From assembly GCA_017590115.1 (NCBI GenBank), contig JAGGNK010013558.1, positions 11,893,752 through 11,957,751 on the forward strand: a DNA stretch of 64,000 nucleotides. The letters are read 5' to 3'. Of the stretch, positions 26,300-38,942 are shown one piece after another. The notes under the pieces are model-generated. The model worked only from the letters and a program-made list of their open reading frames with translations, was not told the origin of the DNA and made no database searches. The stretch is from Montifringilla adamsi (lineage: Eukaryota; Chordata; Aves; Passeriformes; Passeridae). The position numbers and the translations under genes were made by a program. The number at the start of each line of letters is the position of its first letter. The stretch's first letter is position 1.

Positions 26300-29200
26300 T
26301 GAAAGGAAAATGACAAACATGTCCATTAAACCAGCCAGGCGCAGCCATAACATGTGCATTTGATCATCGTTGCCTGTAAATTATTTCTGCCAGTGAAGAG
26401 TTCAGAACATTTGGAAAGTCACTGAAATGTTTCCAGTTCAAATAAAAAGGTAAACCAGAAATAGCATCTGCAGCCATCCATGGGGACACCATGAAGTGAG
26501 ATATGAGATGTACTGTGCCATAAATATGTTCACTGTTCAAAATCTTTAGGGAGAAGGGTAATCAAGGAAGCATCACAAAGTAACTCTTTTTTTATGAATT
26601 CAAATAACTGCACTTTAAAAACAGGCTTATTCCATTGAAAATGCAGAAAACTGAAATTATTTCAATGGGATTTGGACTAGGCCCAGTTATCTAATAGAAT
26701 CCACATCTTTGCTCTCAAGTAGCAGACTAAGCTGAAATTCTGGGGGCTAAAACTTGATGTCCTGACTGTACGACCTTATAGGCTAAATACCAAAGTCCAA
26801 AGCTTCAGCAAACTCTTCTTGCCTCTGACCTGTAGCTCAACTCTACAGGACTACAAAACCACACTCCAGCTGTGTGCTTTTTCTGCCCTGCCATCAGTCA
26901 AAGGCAAATTTTTGTAGTAAACATTATTTTTAAGACTGAATGCATGACACTGCCCTGCTTTCCACCATGTGAAATTCCAGTGCAAAAGGAAGATGCACAG
27001 CTACTCATACAAATCTGTCTCTGCATGCAGGGCTGTTTCAGGCAGCTTGTCATGTTCCCTGAAGGGTTTCAGATGCACAAAGGACAGATGAGGACATCTG
27101 TAATCCTGCTGCCTTCACTCTCCTACAGTGTAGAATAACACTCTTTGCATCAAGAACTTAAAACATCCAACATAGAAATCCATGGTAGCTCACAAATGTC
27201 TAAGCTTCTATGTGAGCATCCATCCATCAAAATTATTTTTAAACTCAATTTGTGTCTTTGAGGTAGATCTAAATGGAAGCAGTAGTTTCTTATCAGATTT
27301 TAATTTCGCAAGGATACGAGTGCAGCCAAGACTAGCAGAGAGGTTAAGATTCCATCTATCAGGATATCTGCCTGCTAATGCAGGGCACTCACATCTCCAG
27401 ATCTGCTTATCCTCCTCTTGTCTACAGAAACTGAAAGCTCTGCAAAACCAGCTATCTCTTCTTGGGTTGTATGTGGGCTTATTTTAGTTAGGGATTCAAG
27501 TGAGTTCAGCCCTAGTTCCAGTTTCATGCTCAGAAGGATCTTGCCTTCTCCTAGTGTTGATTTCAAGCTCTTAAGGATCTCCAGTAGATGGACCACATTT
27601 GCCTACCCCTCCTCTCATCTCTGGATCCAGCAGCCTCCTGCTAAGTGATTAAATTAAACATTTGGATCTCATGCCAAAGGAACAGTCCAAAAGTGGTTGT
27701 GAAAATTTCTCAAATATTCACACCATTACACTTCAGTGATGAGAAGCTATTCTGAGTGGTATCTGCAGATACTGGAAGATTAAAGTGGACCCCAGAATGA
27801 CATTAACTTCAATTTTTCCTGATGGCTGAAACTATTGATCAAATAATTCACTCCAAACAACATCTCTGGGCAGTAACACATTTGCTCATTCTTGATGGAT
27901 CAAGAAAAACTAAATTATTTTACAGTCTGGTAAAAAAAAAAAAAAAAGCCTTTTTTATCTACAAAAACAAGAAGAAAGATCTATTTTGCATTCACATTCA
28001 AACCATGGTTGGAAAGCCAATAACACACAACACAATTCATTTCAATCTCACTTGGCCCCATCAGGATGGGATAGTGCTGAGGTCGGAGCAGGGGATCCAT
28101 CAGGTACATTCAGACCTGAAATCAGTATATTAATTGTTCCCAATCCAAACAGCATTTTCTAATGAAAACCAGTTGGAATGAACACTTACATTGCACTTAC
28201 TACAAAATTAAATGCACCAATGAAAAGCCAAGAAAGGAAAGAGATACATTCAATGAGCCCCAAAGATTCCTAGATTACGGGTTACCAAGAACAAGAGATT
28301 CCTATGTGCTTTAAGCTATTTGTGTAAAGATTAAAAAAAAAAAAAAAAAAAAAAGGGAGTGAGAGAGCTCTGCATGGCTTAAGCTGCTTGCTATTATAAA
28401 GGAATCCAAAGAAGTGCTGGAATAGTTTACAGAATGCTTCAATACGGTGATTAGGAAAGGAGGTCAGAGATTTGTTGGTAGCATTTTCCTCCAGGAAAAT
28501 GTAGGGACCAAGTCACAGGTCTGACATTAAGGATAGTGATCACAGCTGTTTGGAGAATGAAATGGTCATAACCAGAACAAGGAAAATGCCACATAAGCAT
28601 TGTAGAAACGTATTGTAAATGACCTGTAGAGTGTCATTTGGTCTCCTGCAGTGACAGTGGCCACAGAGTGAATGCTCTCCAGGGCTGCAAAACAGCAAGA
28701 GTGTGATTTTCAGTCCCATAGAAATACAACAGTACACCTAATAGATCTTTAAATGTGTTTATTACTAAAGGAGGTTACAGCCCTGATGAAGAAATCCAGA
28801 TTCTATGTGAAGAGACTGTTTTGCCCATGTGGAACATCACTCAGTCAATAGGAATGAAAAATTCATCCACTTTCTAGAATGAAAAATCTTCCTTAGAACC
28901 ACCTCCATAATTTTGAGTTACTTCTACCAGAATCTTTAAAAGAAAATAGGTCACAAAGAGACTTTAAAATAAGAGAAATGGTGACAGATTAATGTGGCAG
29001 GAGAAGAAGAGCTGGTTAAAACATTATAAAATGTGAGCCTTCTAATTGCATGGGTGGTTTAATGGACACAGTTGTCATTTTAGCTGCTCGGTACTTCATG
29101 CTGAAGAGATGTGTCAGATTCCCCCATGCTTACATGGCAATTTTCCCAAGTAGATTGTGAAACTGAGAAGATAAGTTCTTTACAATTCAGGGGGATCTGC

Positions 29201-32200
29201 TATTCAACAGAGAGAGCGAGTATGAAGATAAGCAAAATGCCAAGTATTGGAAATTACAATCTTGATTTCTGAGGAAAGGTTTTCTTGCTTTCTTGTTTCA
29301 TTACTCTTGTTTTTGTCCTCTCATGCCGTCAGCTGTCATGTTGGGGCAAAAAACCTTAAAAATGGGAAGATCAAAACATATCTTCTCCCTTTCTGGTTGA
29401 CTGACTGTTCAAAAAAATGTTAATATCTTAGGGAAAAACATTTTCTTGATGAAATTTCCAAGTGAAGGCTTTAAAATTCTTGCAGAAAGAAAAAATACGT
29501 AGCTTTCTTTCTCTAAGACATGCTGCTGATGCTGTCACTGGCGTCAGGAAAACTACTTTGATTTTCAACTGATGTGCATCAGAGACTCAAACTAAACCTC
29601 TTTATCCAAATACAGACACCATGAACTGAAAAACATCTCACAGACTTTTCCTTTTTCCCAGTGTGAGGTGCTGATAATCCTCAAGCACCACAGATATCCT
29701 GGAGCTGTACAGTTTCCTGTGGCTGGAAAACCACTGCTCACTACCTCCTGCATCTCTTGCTTGCTTTACATTTAAAGAGCCAAAGGCAGCCACAGAGGCA
29801 CTGAGCCCACAGTACCAGCTGAAGGTGTGAAACCCAGAGATGAAGGATCAGCACAAGTGCAAACATTCACTGCAAGAACAGAGTTCACAAAAATGGAATA
29901 ATTTCTATTTCAGCCAACAGCTGTGAAGGAGTGACTGAGTGAACAGGTGTAAAATCAGCAGCATTTCCTACAGTATTTTAGAATTGCAAGGCTTCAGGTT
30001 TTTTTTTAATTCAAAACTGACTCTAATTTGGCTGTGTGGCTGTCTCTTATGACTGTCTAACACCTTTTTAAGCTTATAAAAGAAAACAGCACATACTGCC
30101 AAAAACTCTGCTTATTTTAATAAAGACTAATACCAAAAAAGAGACGTTTCACAGCCTCCCCCGATGTGCTGCTGTGAAATCTGCAGGCAAATAGTAAACG
30201 CAGTTCCAACTGCCCAGTGGGAACCAAGGCACTTGTCTTACAGTTTATATAAAAATCAGAAAAGGTTTAGGAATCTCATGTACATTGTAACAAGTACTGC
30301 AGGTGTCAAGGAGTCTCCAGTTCCATGCCACTGGAAATCTCACACACCTACATGGGGAGAACTATGAAGCCTCTCCCTACATTTCTCTTTCTTTATTGGC
30401 CTTTGCAACAGCTGAAAATCAGGTTGATGGCACACCAAGGGCCTTGGTGCCCCGATGATGAAGTCTGAATGACTCAGAGACTGCCAGAAGATGTGGTGCT
30501 GACAGCTCCTGTGATTTCCCTGTGATTTTCCCTCTGTTTAGTGTTCCTCCTTTAAATAAGCCTTGCTTTATTTACATTACAACATGAGAGTTTCAGCTGT
30601 CATTAAAGAGCTGTCATTAAAGGTTGGTCCTGTTTGGACAGCAGCAACCCTACAGACTCCAGAACCAAACAGGGAGGACCTGCTAGTTCTTGCCTGGTGA
30701 ATTTCATGATTTTAAGGTGGTCCCCAAACCACGAGGCATTACTGAGTGCTCCCTGCTGAAGGAAGCCCCTGGACACCACAGGGGGAAGGAGATTTGATGC
30801 TCCTTGGAGACACTGAGGAGGAAGCACCATGAACCAACCACAGAGGGTGGGAATGTCAGCCTGAGCTGCCAGATTAAAGCAGCCTCAGGAAAGCCCATCC
30901 CCAGGATTTTTGGATCTAGAAACACTGCCAGAGGAATTGTTTTTCCCCAGGCGTTTCCTTTCTTGGGCGAATTACATCCAGGAGAAGAGGAGCATGAAAT
31001 GGGAATGAAAGAAACCAAGCAGAAAGGAATTAACTGTACTCCAGGCACTTAGCTCAGAAAGGATTTGCCTGCAATGTTAGCTGAAGGACTTGGATCTCAG
31101 TTTTCCATGCCAAGTAGCCCATCCCTAGACTGACTATCTTGGGCTCCATTCAGCAGTAACACAGGAGTCACTCTTTCCTTCAGCTGAAAGGATATTTTCA
31201 CCTGCTTGCACTAGGGGAGAACACAAGTTCTTGTCTACCAGAGCTACATGAAAAGGAACAGAAAAACAGATTTTGTAATAAAGTTGTTAAGATCAAAGCA
31301 AACCATCTTTCTCCATAATTGGATTCACTCTTTTGGGCTTTTGCTCTGAAGTATGACACCCAGAATTTAGCAGACAAACAAGCCACCAGTTAGAAAGGGT
31401 GCTGAGAATCAGAGTGAGGCTGAAATATTCTAACAGTTATCCTCTTCAAATTAATCAAACCCTGCGGCACGAGACCAATTTCTTCTACCCTGCACATACA
31501 TATATTTCCCTCCCCAAAACCCATAAAGTGAGGCATTTAATATGACCTTTACTCATCCTGCTGGATGCTTATTAGTTGAAAAATGCTGGTAAGTAATGGA
31601 TCCCAGAGAAGTAAATGTTTATGCTCGCCTAAACCTAGCCAAGGAAATTTTCTATGGTGGAAAAACTGTCTCACCATGTAGAGTGCCATAACCAGGAGGA
31701 TATTAATAGAAATAAAAATATAAATGCCTGCTTGTTTGCAACTCTGAATTTAACTGTTAGGTTGCCAGAGCAGAGACTATTATTTCTTTAGAGACACAGA
31801 GCCAAACTAAGTGCCAAGGACAAAACCCTATTTCAAAGGGACTGTTTCATAGGAGCCCAATCCTGTTTCTGCCCAGCCAAAACACACCAGGGTTTTTTAT
31901 TCCAGTGTTTAGATACTTAAATAGCAACTCCTGCTCTCTGCTGTGCAACTAAAGCAAATGCATCCAACTGTTTTAGCTTAAGGATACTCATACTCTGTGT
32001 TTGACTGTGGCATTCACTGCTGGCAAGGTCTAAGGCCATCTCTCAGCCTGTGATTTCTGCATGGGAAATGAGAAATTGGTGTGAGTTTGCATCTCAACCA
32101 CCCTGAACACAAGTAGGATGTACCAGAGAAGTAACACCTTCCAGGGCTGAAACCTGATTCACCAGAACAATCCACTGGAGCCCCATGGCAGTGTGGACAA

Positions 32201-32355
32201 ATGCCTGGAACAAGAAAACACCAAACTTTCCCCCGGCTGGATTTCAATTTTCAGCAAAGCCATACCAAATTTATTGTTCCCCCTTGGTGTGAGAAGTGCT
32301 GAGCAGCTTCACTGCCTCCCCCCTCAGCAGAGTGTCTGGTGCTGGCTGGGCTGCC
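26300..32355 (-). other. Large pseudogene intron
   Basis: This is the interval between the 32.4-kb and 26.2-kb exons, which are adjacent in the family protein, so it should be one intron. It contains a 22-nt A run at 28333-28354 and no convincing exon. Two weak minus-strand resemblances (about 30.7 and 28.6 kb) were dismissed. Confidence 0.6.
28333..28354. repeat. Poly(A) tract, 22 nt
   Basis: An uninterrupted A run within the large intron, with no attached element recognised. Confidence 0.85.
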
Positions 32356-32362
32356 CCGTTAC

Positions 32363-32564
32363 CTGGGAGCTTCCAGGACAGACCACCCCATTCCAGCAGG
32401 GGACACTGAGGGAGCTGGCACGGGGACCAGGGCTCGTCTGCTCTGCCTCTGAAGTGTCTGGATGCCCTGTCACCGAGCCATCCACATCATGGAAGATGCA
32501 CATTTCCACTGTCATTGTTTCCAAACCACTGGCCTGGTCTGCCAAAAAGCACTTTCAGTCCAAC
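32363..32564 (-). pseudogene. CEMIP2-like pseudogene exon with frameshift
   Basis: The acceptor is TATTTTCCCCTAG and the donor TCCCAG|GTAACG. The first frame reads VLFGRPGQWF (family VFFGKPGPWF) and joins in phase 0 to the 37.6-kb exon. A +1-type shift near 32519-32524 moves to the frame reading CIFHDVDGSVTGH and then WNGVVCPG (CEMIP2 SIFHDIDGSVTGY and WNAVICSG). The exon is slightly shorter than the family equivalent because of small deletions. Confidence 0.88.
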
Positions 32565-32569
32565 CTAGG

Positions 32570-35500
32570 GGAAAATAAGGTGAAAAATCGCTGCTTAGCT
32601 CAAAGTGAGGACTCAGCTTTGCAAAACTCTGTTTTGACAGTGATAGAGTTGGAACTAGGAAGATCCATTGTCTGAGTAGAGTTTTGTTTTGTCTCTTCTG
32701 TTTAGAAAATATGCCAGCCATGTTTGTCCTCCCTCTCATTTTTTAATCCCAGGAGATATTGCCACAAAAATTAGACTTTTGGTTCTTTGAAGTGCACCCA
32801 CACCACCATGTGTTGCTTGAAATCCCACAGCAATAAACTGAACAGTGGCAAAAGAAGAGGATGACTGAGAATGTAGGAAAACACTGGATTATTATGAAAT
32901 TTACTGAGGAATATCACAGCTGTTAATAAAGAAAAAAAAACTAGCTATTTGGGGAATTGTCTCATATCTTTTCAGTGTCCCTTTTAGTGGTTCTGTCAGT
33001 GCCATTTTTTTCTAATTATTCTTCCTAAAATCCCATAAAACTTATAACAGTTTTAAATTCTTAGAATTGGCTCTCATGCACATTCTAATATATCACATGA
33101 TTTTTATATTTTTTTTAAGAAAGAGAAATAACAGGAAGAAGCATCATCCTCATTGTGCATAGCTCTGCTCTCAAGATTTTTCAGTAGCTAAGTAAAAATA
33201 TCTGTCCTGATATGAAAATACATCAAAGCAAGGAAACTGCAGATGTTCAGCAAAAAAAGCATGGAATATTTTAACGTCAGCAGATGAAATTATTACAGAG
33301 TTTGAAGATTAAGTTCCGAAGTAATCAAGAAAATAATTACTCCAGGTCAAGCACTGTGAATGAATCCGGCAGCAATGCCTGTAAAAGCAGACAGCAGAAA
33401 TAACCACGGGATCGTGCCAACCCAAAGGAGTGTCATTTGTTCCATTTACCCCAACCCATTTCAACTGGACTGTGCACATGAGTAAGAATTAGGGTCAGCA
33501 GGACTAGGCTGAAAGTTTATTAAGGGCTTTAAAGGCTTTATTTTAACAATAATAAACAGAAGGGCTTAGGAGAATAGGAGGGTTATTGTGACTCTGAGTT
33601 GGATGGCAAGTCCACTGCCTTAATAAAACCCAACCCCTGCAGCAACAACTGCTTGCAGAATAAAAGTCTTTATTCCTTTAAAATGAAATTAAAGCCTAGA
33701 ACCATTTTCTGACACCTTCTTGTCTAAGTATGAATCTCATATTTAAAGGAGACTTGAGGCAGTCTCCTTTAAAGGAGGCTCAAACACTCGGAAATTTAAG
33801 GTGCATTTCTGAGGTTTTTTTAAATCTTTTCTTGCTGCACCACAGGAAGTTTTTCCCCAAAAGGCTACTTGGCCTTGACCTAGGAGGATCCCAAAAGCTG
33901 TTGGTTGTTTTCTTTTTTCTCTTGAGTTTTAATTTATAAAAGATGAGATATTAAAAAATGTAAACACTGTGCAGCAGCTCAAAACTCCGTTACAAATACT
34001 CTGTGATGGCACTTCTGGAGCTGCACATGAAAACAGGCACTGCACTGGGGAGGAGAACAAAGCCAGCTGCACTTCAAACCAGAGGAAGGCACAGCCAGTA
34101 CATCTTACATTTGATCAACACTCTCAGTGTTTCCATCCAGCAGCAGACAGTTTGGGTGCTAATTTTATTCTTCTCTCTAACGTTCTCCTCTAAAAAGTCT
34201 GAAAGTCAGAATTAAAGTGGAAATTTTAATGAGCCGTCACTTCTTGTATAAGCTTCAAGGTTACCTTACTTTGGTAACACTGTGGGATAGGAGTGCAACT
34301 GAGTTTGCAGTTACAGCTGTGGCAGTGTGTGATTTTTCCTAAGTGAGCACACAGGAACAAAGACTCTGCTCCTCAGGGTTGTTCACATGGAGCTAGGAAG
34401 GAGCTAGAAGAAGGTGCAGAGACAGGTCATGTCTGGATAGCACACTGCTATTCAGACACCTAATTTTCACTAGGTGTGGCTACCTCTGAGTGACACGGTA
34501 TAAAGGATACTTGAGTTACCTGTCTGAAGCCTGTCAGTGTTCTGTTTGTAATCTCTTAAGAATGTGCTAACTCAACCTGCCCAAAGGCAGCACACCTAAC
34601 ACACCTGCAGGGAGCCCTGACGACTGCACTTTCTATGTTAAAAAACAATAAGGTGCTGGAAATCATTGTATTAATTAGTAACTACTTGTAACATTCAAGT
34701 ATTTGCACAAGCTGCCAACAAAGTCATCTCACTGTATCACTGCTATCATTTTAATAAAACCATTTCCATCCAGTGGGAATCTTCCTCTCATTTACCACCC
34801 AAGGTCTCTGTCCCCATGGCTTTTCCTCTGCTGGAGTGATGCAAACCCTCTCCCTGCCAAGTTCCCTTTGGTCAGAAGTCTCTTTAGGTTTGGAACTGGT
34901 TTTTTTCTCCCCTCTATTTCAGGAAATAACAGACTTCAACTAACTGTCTGCTTTTCTTTTTCCCATCATGAGCTGTTTGCAAATGTGTGCTTTGACACAG
35001 AAACCCAGCGCTAAAACAACACAGGCTAAACATAGCAAAGTCAACATTAGGAGGTGCCCATCTCTTAGCCAGGCTGGACTGCAATCCTGTGGCTAGTCAT
35101 GGCCAGGGGTCAGTACAGCCCCTGTGAGCTCTCCTGGGCGCCACAAACCCACCCAACACAGAGCACGGGGATCTCTTTGGCAGAAGCAATTCCTGAGATG
35201 AGGTAGGGTTGGCACAGGTAGGAGTGGGACAGGATGGAACCCACCCTAAACTCCTGGCTGCAGGGACACAATGACCAGAGGGACATTTAGCAGTGGATGT
35301 GAGCTGGGACAATTTGGGAGTCCTGCACCTGTTGCAGGTGGTTGCTCCTGCTCCTCACCTCACTCTGTGCCCCAGAGGGACAGAGGGGTCAATGGGTGGC
35401 TGTTTTATCACTAAAAAGAGACATGTCAGGTCTTCTTAAGCACCTGTGCGTGGACATGGCTTGGTTCTGGGCTGGGGCATCTTCCTTGAGCTCTCCAGAT

Positions 35501-37540
35501 CCTGCTGACTGACAGAGATACAGGAGACCACAGCATCAGTCACCCCTCAGCTGGGTTACAGCCAACTGCTGCTTCCACTGCTTTGAAATAACTTTTTAAA
35601 AGCACTCTTCTCAAAACAAACAAACCAGCCCAGCAACAATATTGCAATGGATAAATGCATAGATAATATGTGAGATTCAGCTTTGTCAGTGGATAGACAA
35701 TTCAAATCCTTTGTGTGGAGTGTAGCATTTAGGTCTTCTGTTCTGCTTCACTGTTATTTTTATGCTGGAATTAAACAAGACCTGACTGGCTTTATTATTT
35801 TGTTGTCTAACAAATCTGCTGATTAGTCTGATTAATTATACAATTATCCTTCAGCATGACTAATAGTTTTGTCATCACTGTACAACTTGCAGTAATGCTT
35901 AATTTCTTAAAGAACAGCAGTAAAATGATTGTACTTTAGGGAATTAGTACTTAGCCATCCTTTAAAAACTAATAAAATGGCTAATAAAACTAAGAAGCCT
36001 GAAGATGGAAAATTAATTAAAATGGTTGACAGGCTCTATCTTAACTAGGCAAAGATATATTACCCCATATAGCAATGAGCAACAACAACAACAAAAAATA
36101 AACTGTCTGTGATTCTACAAGTATAAAATCAGACGTAGCACATCTGGGTTCAATTCAGATAAAATAGAATCAAAGTGAAAACTGCTGGGATGCAGGTGCT
36201 TACAAACATACATGGTTTTTAAGTTGGCAAAGTACCAGCTTCAGAAGTTGATATTTTCTTGGAAATATACAAATAATAAATAATTATTGAGATCAAACAG
36301 ACAATGCTGCGTATTCAGCAGGCTCATTGGCCTCAAATGTTGTGACTGTATTAAAGAGTTGCATTTTCAGCCATTCAAGGTATAATCAGCCCTTTGCCAA
36401 TGTGCATAGATATCACCTGTCTGAAACCATTCTGGTGGACAGTCCTACAGCCTTTACTGGAGGAAATTTTCCACTCTCTTCCACTTCACTGGTCAAACAT
36501 TTTTTCTCTAAGCTCCCCTCCCCTGTTCCATGTTGATTCTTGTTAATGTTCCCCATGGCCATCTTATAACCATTTCCCCAAGGGAACACATGAAGAAGGA
36601 ACAGCAAATTACCCCTTATTCTTGTTCCAAAGGTCCATAAAGCATCCAAGAAAATTAAGATCTTCTCACAAAAATGCACAGAGACCAGTCAAGTGACTGC
36701 AATCAACATCCTTTCATGAAATACCCCCTGGATGTTGGTCTGAAGTGTACCAGAGAGGGGACAGATAAACTCTCTTCTTGCCAGAGGGAGTGATACTGGT
36801 CAATCTCAGAGCAATGGAAATTTTCCTCAAGGTAAAGCCAAACCTCAATCCAAAGTTACTGCAGTTCATGGACATCCTAACAACTATGGCCCTTGTCTGG
36901 AAAAAGCCAAGGAGGTCATGATTCCTGGAGAGAGCCAGGTGCAATCCATCATTTCCAAAGCCAAGTGTCCAGGGTCATGAACCCTACAGGAATCCAGGAC
37001 AAGGACTGGAATTGCTCAGCATTCTCCAGCTTCTGCCAAGGCAGAGATACAGAGCCCCATTCTGTTGTCACAGCTCAAGGGAAGTCCCTGTTGTGCACAA
37101 CAGGAATTTCACAGCTGATCTCAGAAAATGGGTCATGGCTTTGCTTCTCAGTGCATTTGCTATTTCTGTAGAATTGTTTTGCAGCTTATTGGCTCCTGAT
37201 ATCTTCTGTGTGATCCTCTCAACCTCTGAGACCAGGTCCTCAGCAGCTGGCAATTCTGCACTACCTAAGGTTTGTGTTCTGGGTGTTCTGATTGCAAGGT
37301 GAAACCTTTCTCCAGTGCAGATTCCTTTGTGTATGTCTGCCCAGGCATAAGATATCAAATTTTACTTGCTTATAAAGAACCTTCATTACTAAGAAGAAAA
37401 GGGTTTCAAAATTAATTGATGGCATGCACCAATGTAACACACACCTCTGCTTGGAAATCCTGCTCTAGGATAGATCTCTCACCACTGCTAAAAAGTTCAA
37501 AACCTATCACATCTAACAGCAAACATCTCTGCTTCTCTCA
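32570..37540 (-). other. Pseudogene intron
   Basis: The flanking exons join directly in family numbering and in phase, so no exon is expected here and none is seen. The sequence is AT-rich and unremarkable. Confidence 0.65.
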
Positions 37541-37545
37541 CTTAC

Positions 37546-37723
37546 ACTTTTCTCCATCAGGATCTGTGACACATTGTTCTGGGGGCTGATCTGCCAGGGA
37601 TTTTTCATGAAGAACCTGATGGCACTTGAGTATCTGTGAACAGTCAGGGTGAACTTCGTGAAAGTGCATCTTCCCATCCTGACAGAGCCATCATAAATCT
37701 GGAATCCCTAGATAGGGAATGTC
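37546..37723 (-). pseudogene. CEMIP2-like pseudogene exon with in-frame TAG
   Basis: The acceptor is AATCTCCTAG and the donor AAAGT|GTAAGTG. Joined in phase to the preceding exon, the frame reads TFPI, stop, GFQIYDG, then RYSSAIRFFMKNPWQISP. CEMIP2 reads TFPIRGFQIYDG and RYSSAIGFLMKNSWQITP. The conserved Arg codon is TAG at 37708-37710, and the rest of the exon is open in that frame. This is the clearest single nonsense lesion in the locus. Confidence 0.93.
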
Positions 37724-38041
37724 CTAGGAGATTTAAACACAAGCACCTTGGTGCTGCACCACTGAAGCACCGCACAAGAGCCATTTGGCATAAATCAGAT
37801 TCTCTAATCCATTCTCCACTGACTAATAAACCAAGGAGAAAACTAATTCAAACACATTCAGTCAAGAATGCTCTCAAGCTGTTGGCCTGAAGAGTAAGTT
37901 TATTTGGATGCTTATTATTTCTGGCCTGAACAATAATTTAAGCACCTGGTGTAAATTACTCATTGGTAGCCACATTACTTCCTGGGGCTTTTCTTCTACC
38001 GTAAGCTAACGCCAAGAAGAAATGGCAGAAGAACAACTCAC

Positions 38042-38194
38042 TTGTTTCTGGGCAGCGTTCTGTGTTCTCCATTTGCCCCTTTTCCCCAGTAGCTGTTTTG
38101 GTCTCCCTGGGAGCCAAAGTTGCTGCTTTCTCCAACAAAAATGGAACATGTAACCTCCAGGCTGGAGCCGCTGTCTGTTGGGAAAGTCCCATCA
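38042..38194 (-). pseudogene. CEMIP2-like pseudogene exon, intact
   Basis: The acceptor TTTGCCTGCAG and donor AACAA|GTGAGT are intact. The frame reads SDGTFPTDSGSS, FVGESSNFGSQGDQN and RTLPRN. It agrees better with CEMIP2 (SDGSFPSDEGSS, FVGESRNYGFQGGQN, RTLPRN) than with CEMIP (SGGTFPYDDGSK, FVGESGNVG, RTLPIG). This is the best exon for placing the locus within the family. Confidence 0.93.
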
Positions 38195-38664
38195 CTGCAG
38201 GCAAAGAAACACCATGTAAATATGCAGCACAGCACACCAATTAATTAACACTTCTAATTACACCACAGACACATTCTACCACAGTAGAATTTGTGTCTTT
38301 AATTTGGAAAAAGGTGCGTGCAGCTCTGTAACAGCCTGCTCTAAAGTATGTTTAGAAACCAGAGGTTGGTGACAAGGTAGCTTTGTGCTTGAGCACCAGG
38401 ACCTCCTGTCCAGGACCTCCTGTTCAGCAGGAAATATTCAGCAATTATCATGTATTCCCCAGGCATGCTGAGGCAAAGAGAATGAAAGGCCAAATTTCCC
38501 CTTGCATTTTATGGCTGCCCAGGGAAGAGTTGATGTGGTCCAGAGGGGAAATGTAAGCTTTTCTCCTGTCTTACACTAATTAGCAGGGGAGTGTCTCAGT
38601 TTCCATTCTTGAGCATGTTACACTGGGGGAAAAAATGAATTGAAGACCTATTTTAAGAAATTAC

Positions 38665-38700
38665 CTTGCCAGAGTGAGTCCAATTCCATTGTCTGAAAAC
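38665..38700 (-). pseudogene. CEMIP2-like pseudogene 36-nt exon, intact
   Basis: The acceptor is GTCCCAG and the donor GCAAG|GTAATT. The exon encodes FSDNGIGLTLA (family FADNGIGLTFA) and joins in phase on both sides. It is too short to be noticed as an open frame. Confidence 0.92.
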
Positions 38701-38810
38701 CTGGGACAAAGGAAATACAAGGGTGTAAATGATGAGGAATGTCTGCAGCGAATTTGGCCTACAGACCTATTTATGCCTGTTGTGAGGGGAATGGTACAAC
38801 AGTAACCCAC

Positions 38811-38942
38811 CCTGTGCTGCAGAAAATAATGTCATCACCCCTGGCCCAGGCCCTGTGGTCATAATTTTTAAGAGCAATAAGACCATCAATCATGGCAGGA
38901 ACTCGTGGCTTTTCAGGATCAGTATCTTGATGTGGGCAAAAC
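38811..38942 (-). pseudogene. CEMIP2-like pseudogene exon, intact
   Basis: The acceptor is CTGCATTCAG and the likely donor ACAGG|GTGGGT. The frame reads CPHQDTDPEKPRVPAMIDG and then LIALKNYDHRAWARGDDII. CEMIP2 has PHQDANPEKPRV and LIAFKNNDHGAWVRGGDII. The phase fits the exons at 40242 and 38700. A Gly of the RGGD motif is changed to Asp. Confidence 0.92.

Noticed and set aside
28580..28700. Minus-strand similarity to CYPSNTSFQVTF
   Set aside because: It is out of order, since it lies 5' of the exon encoding the preceding block, and the exon borders are weak.
30612..30760. Minus-strand similarity to the family block NLSMTITRDEYPSNPMVLRG
   Set aside because: The 26.1-kb exon matches this block far better and with splice sites, so this one is a chance match.
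36714..36944. Minus frame resembling the INIQNCTF segment
   Set aside because: The segment is already encoded by the 37.6-kb exon, which joins in phase to the 32.5-kb exon, leaving no room for it.
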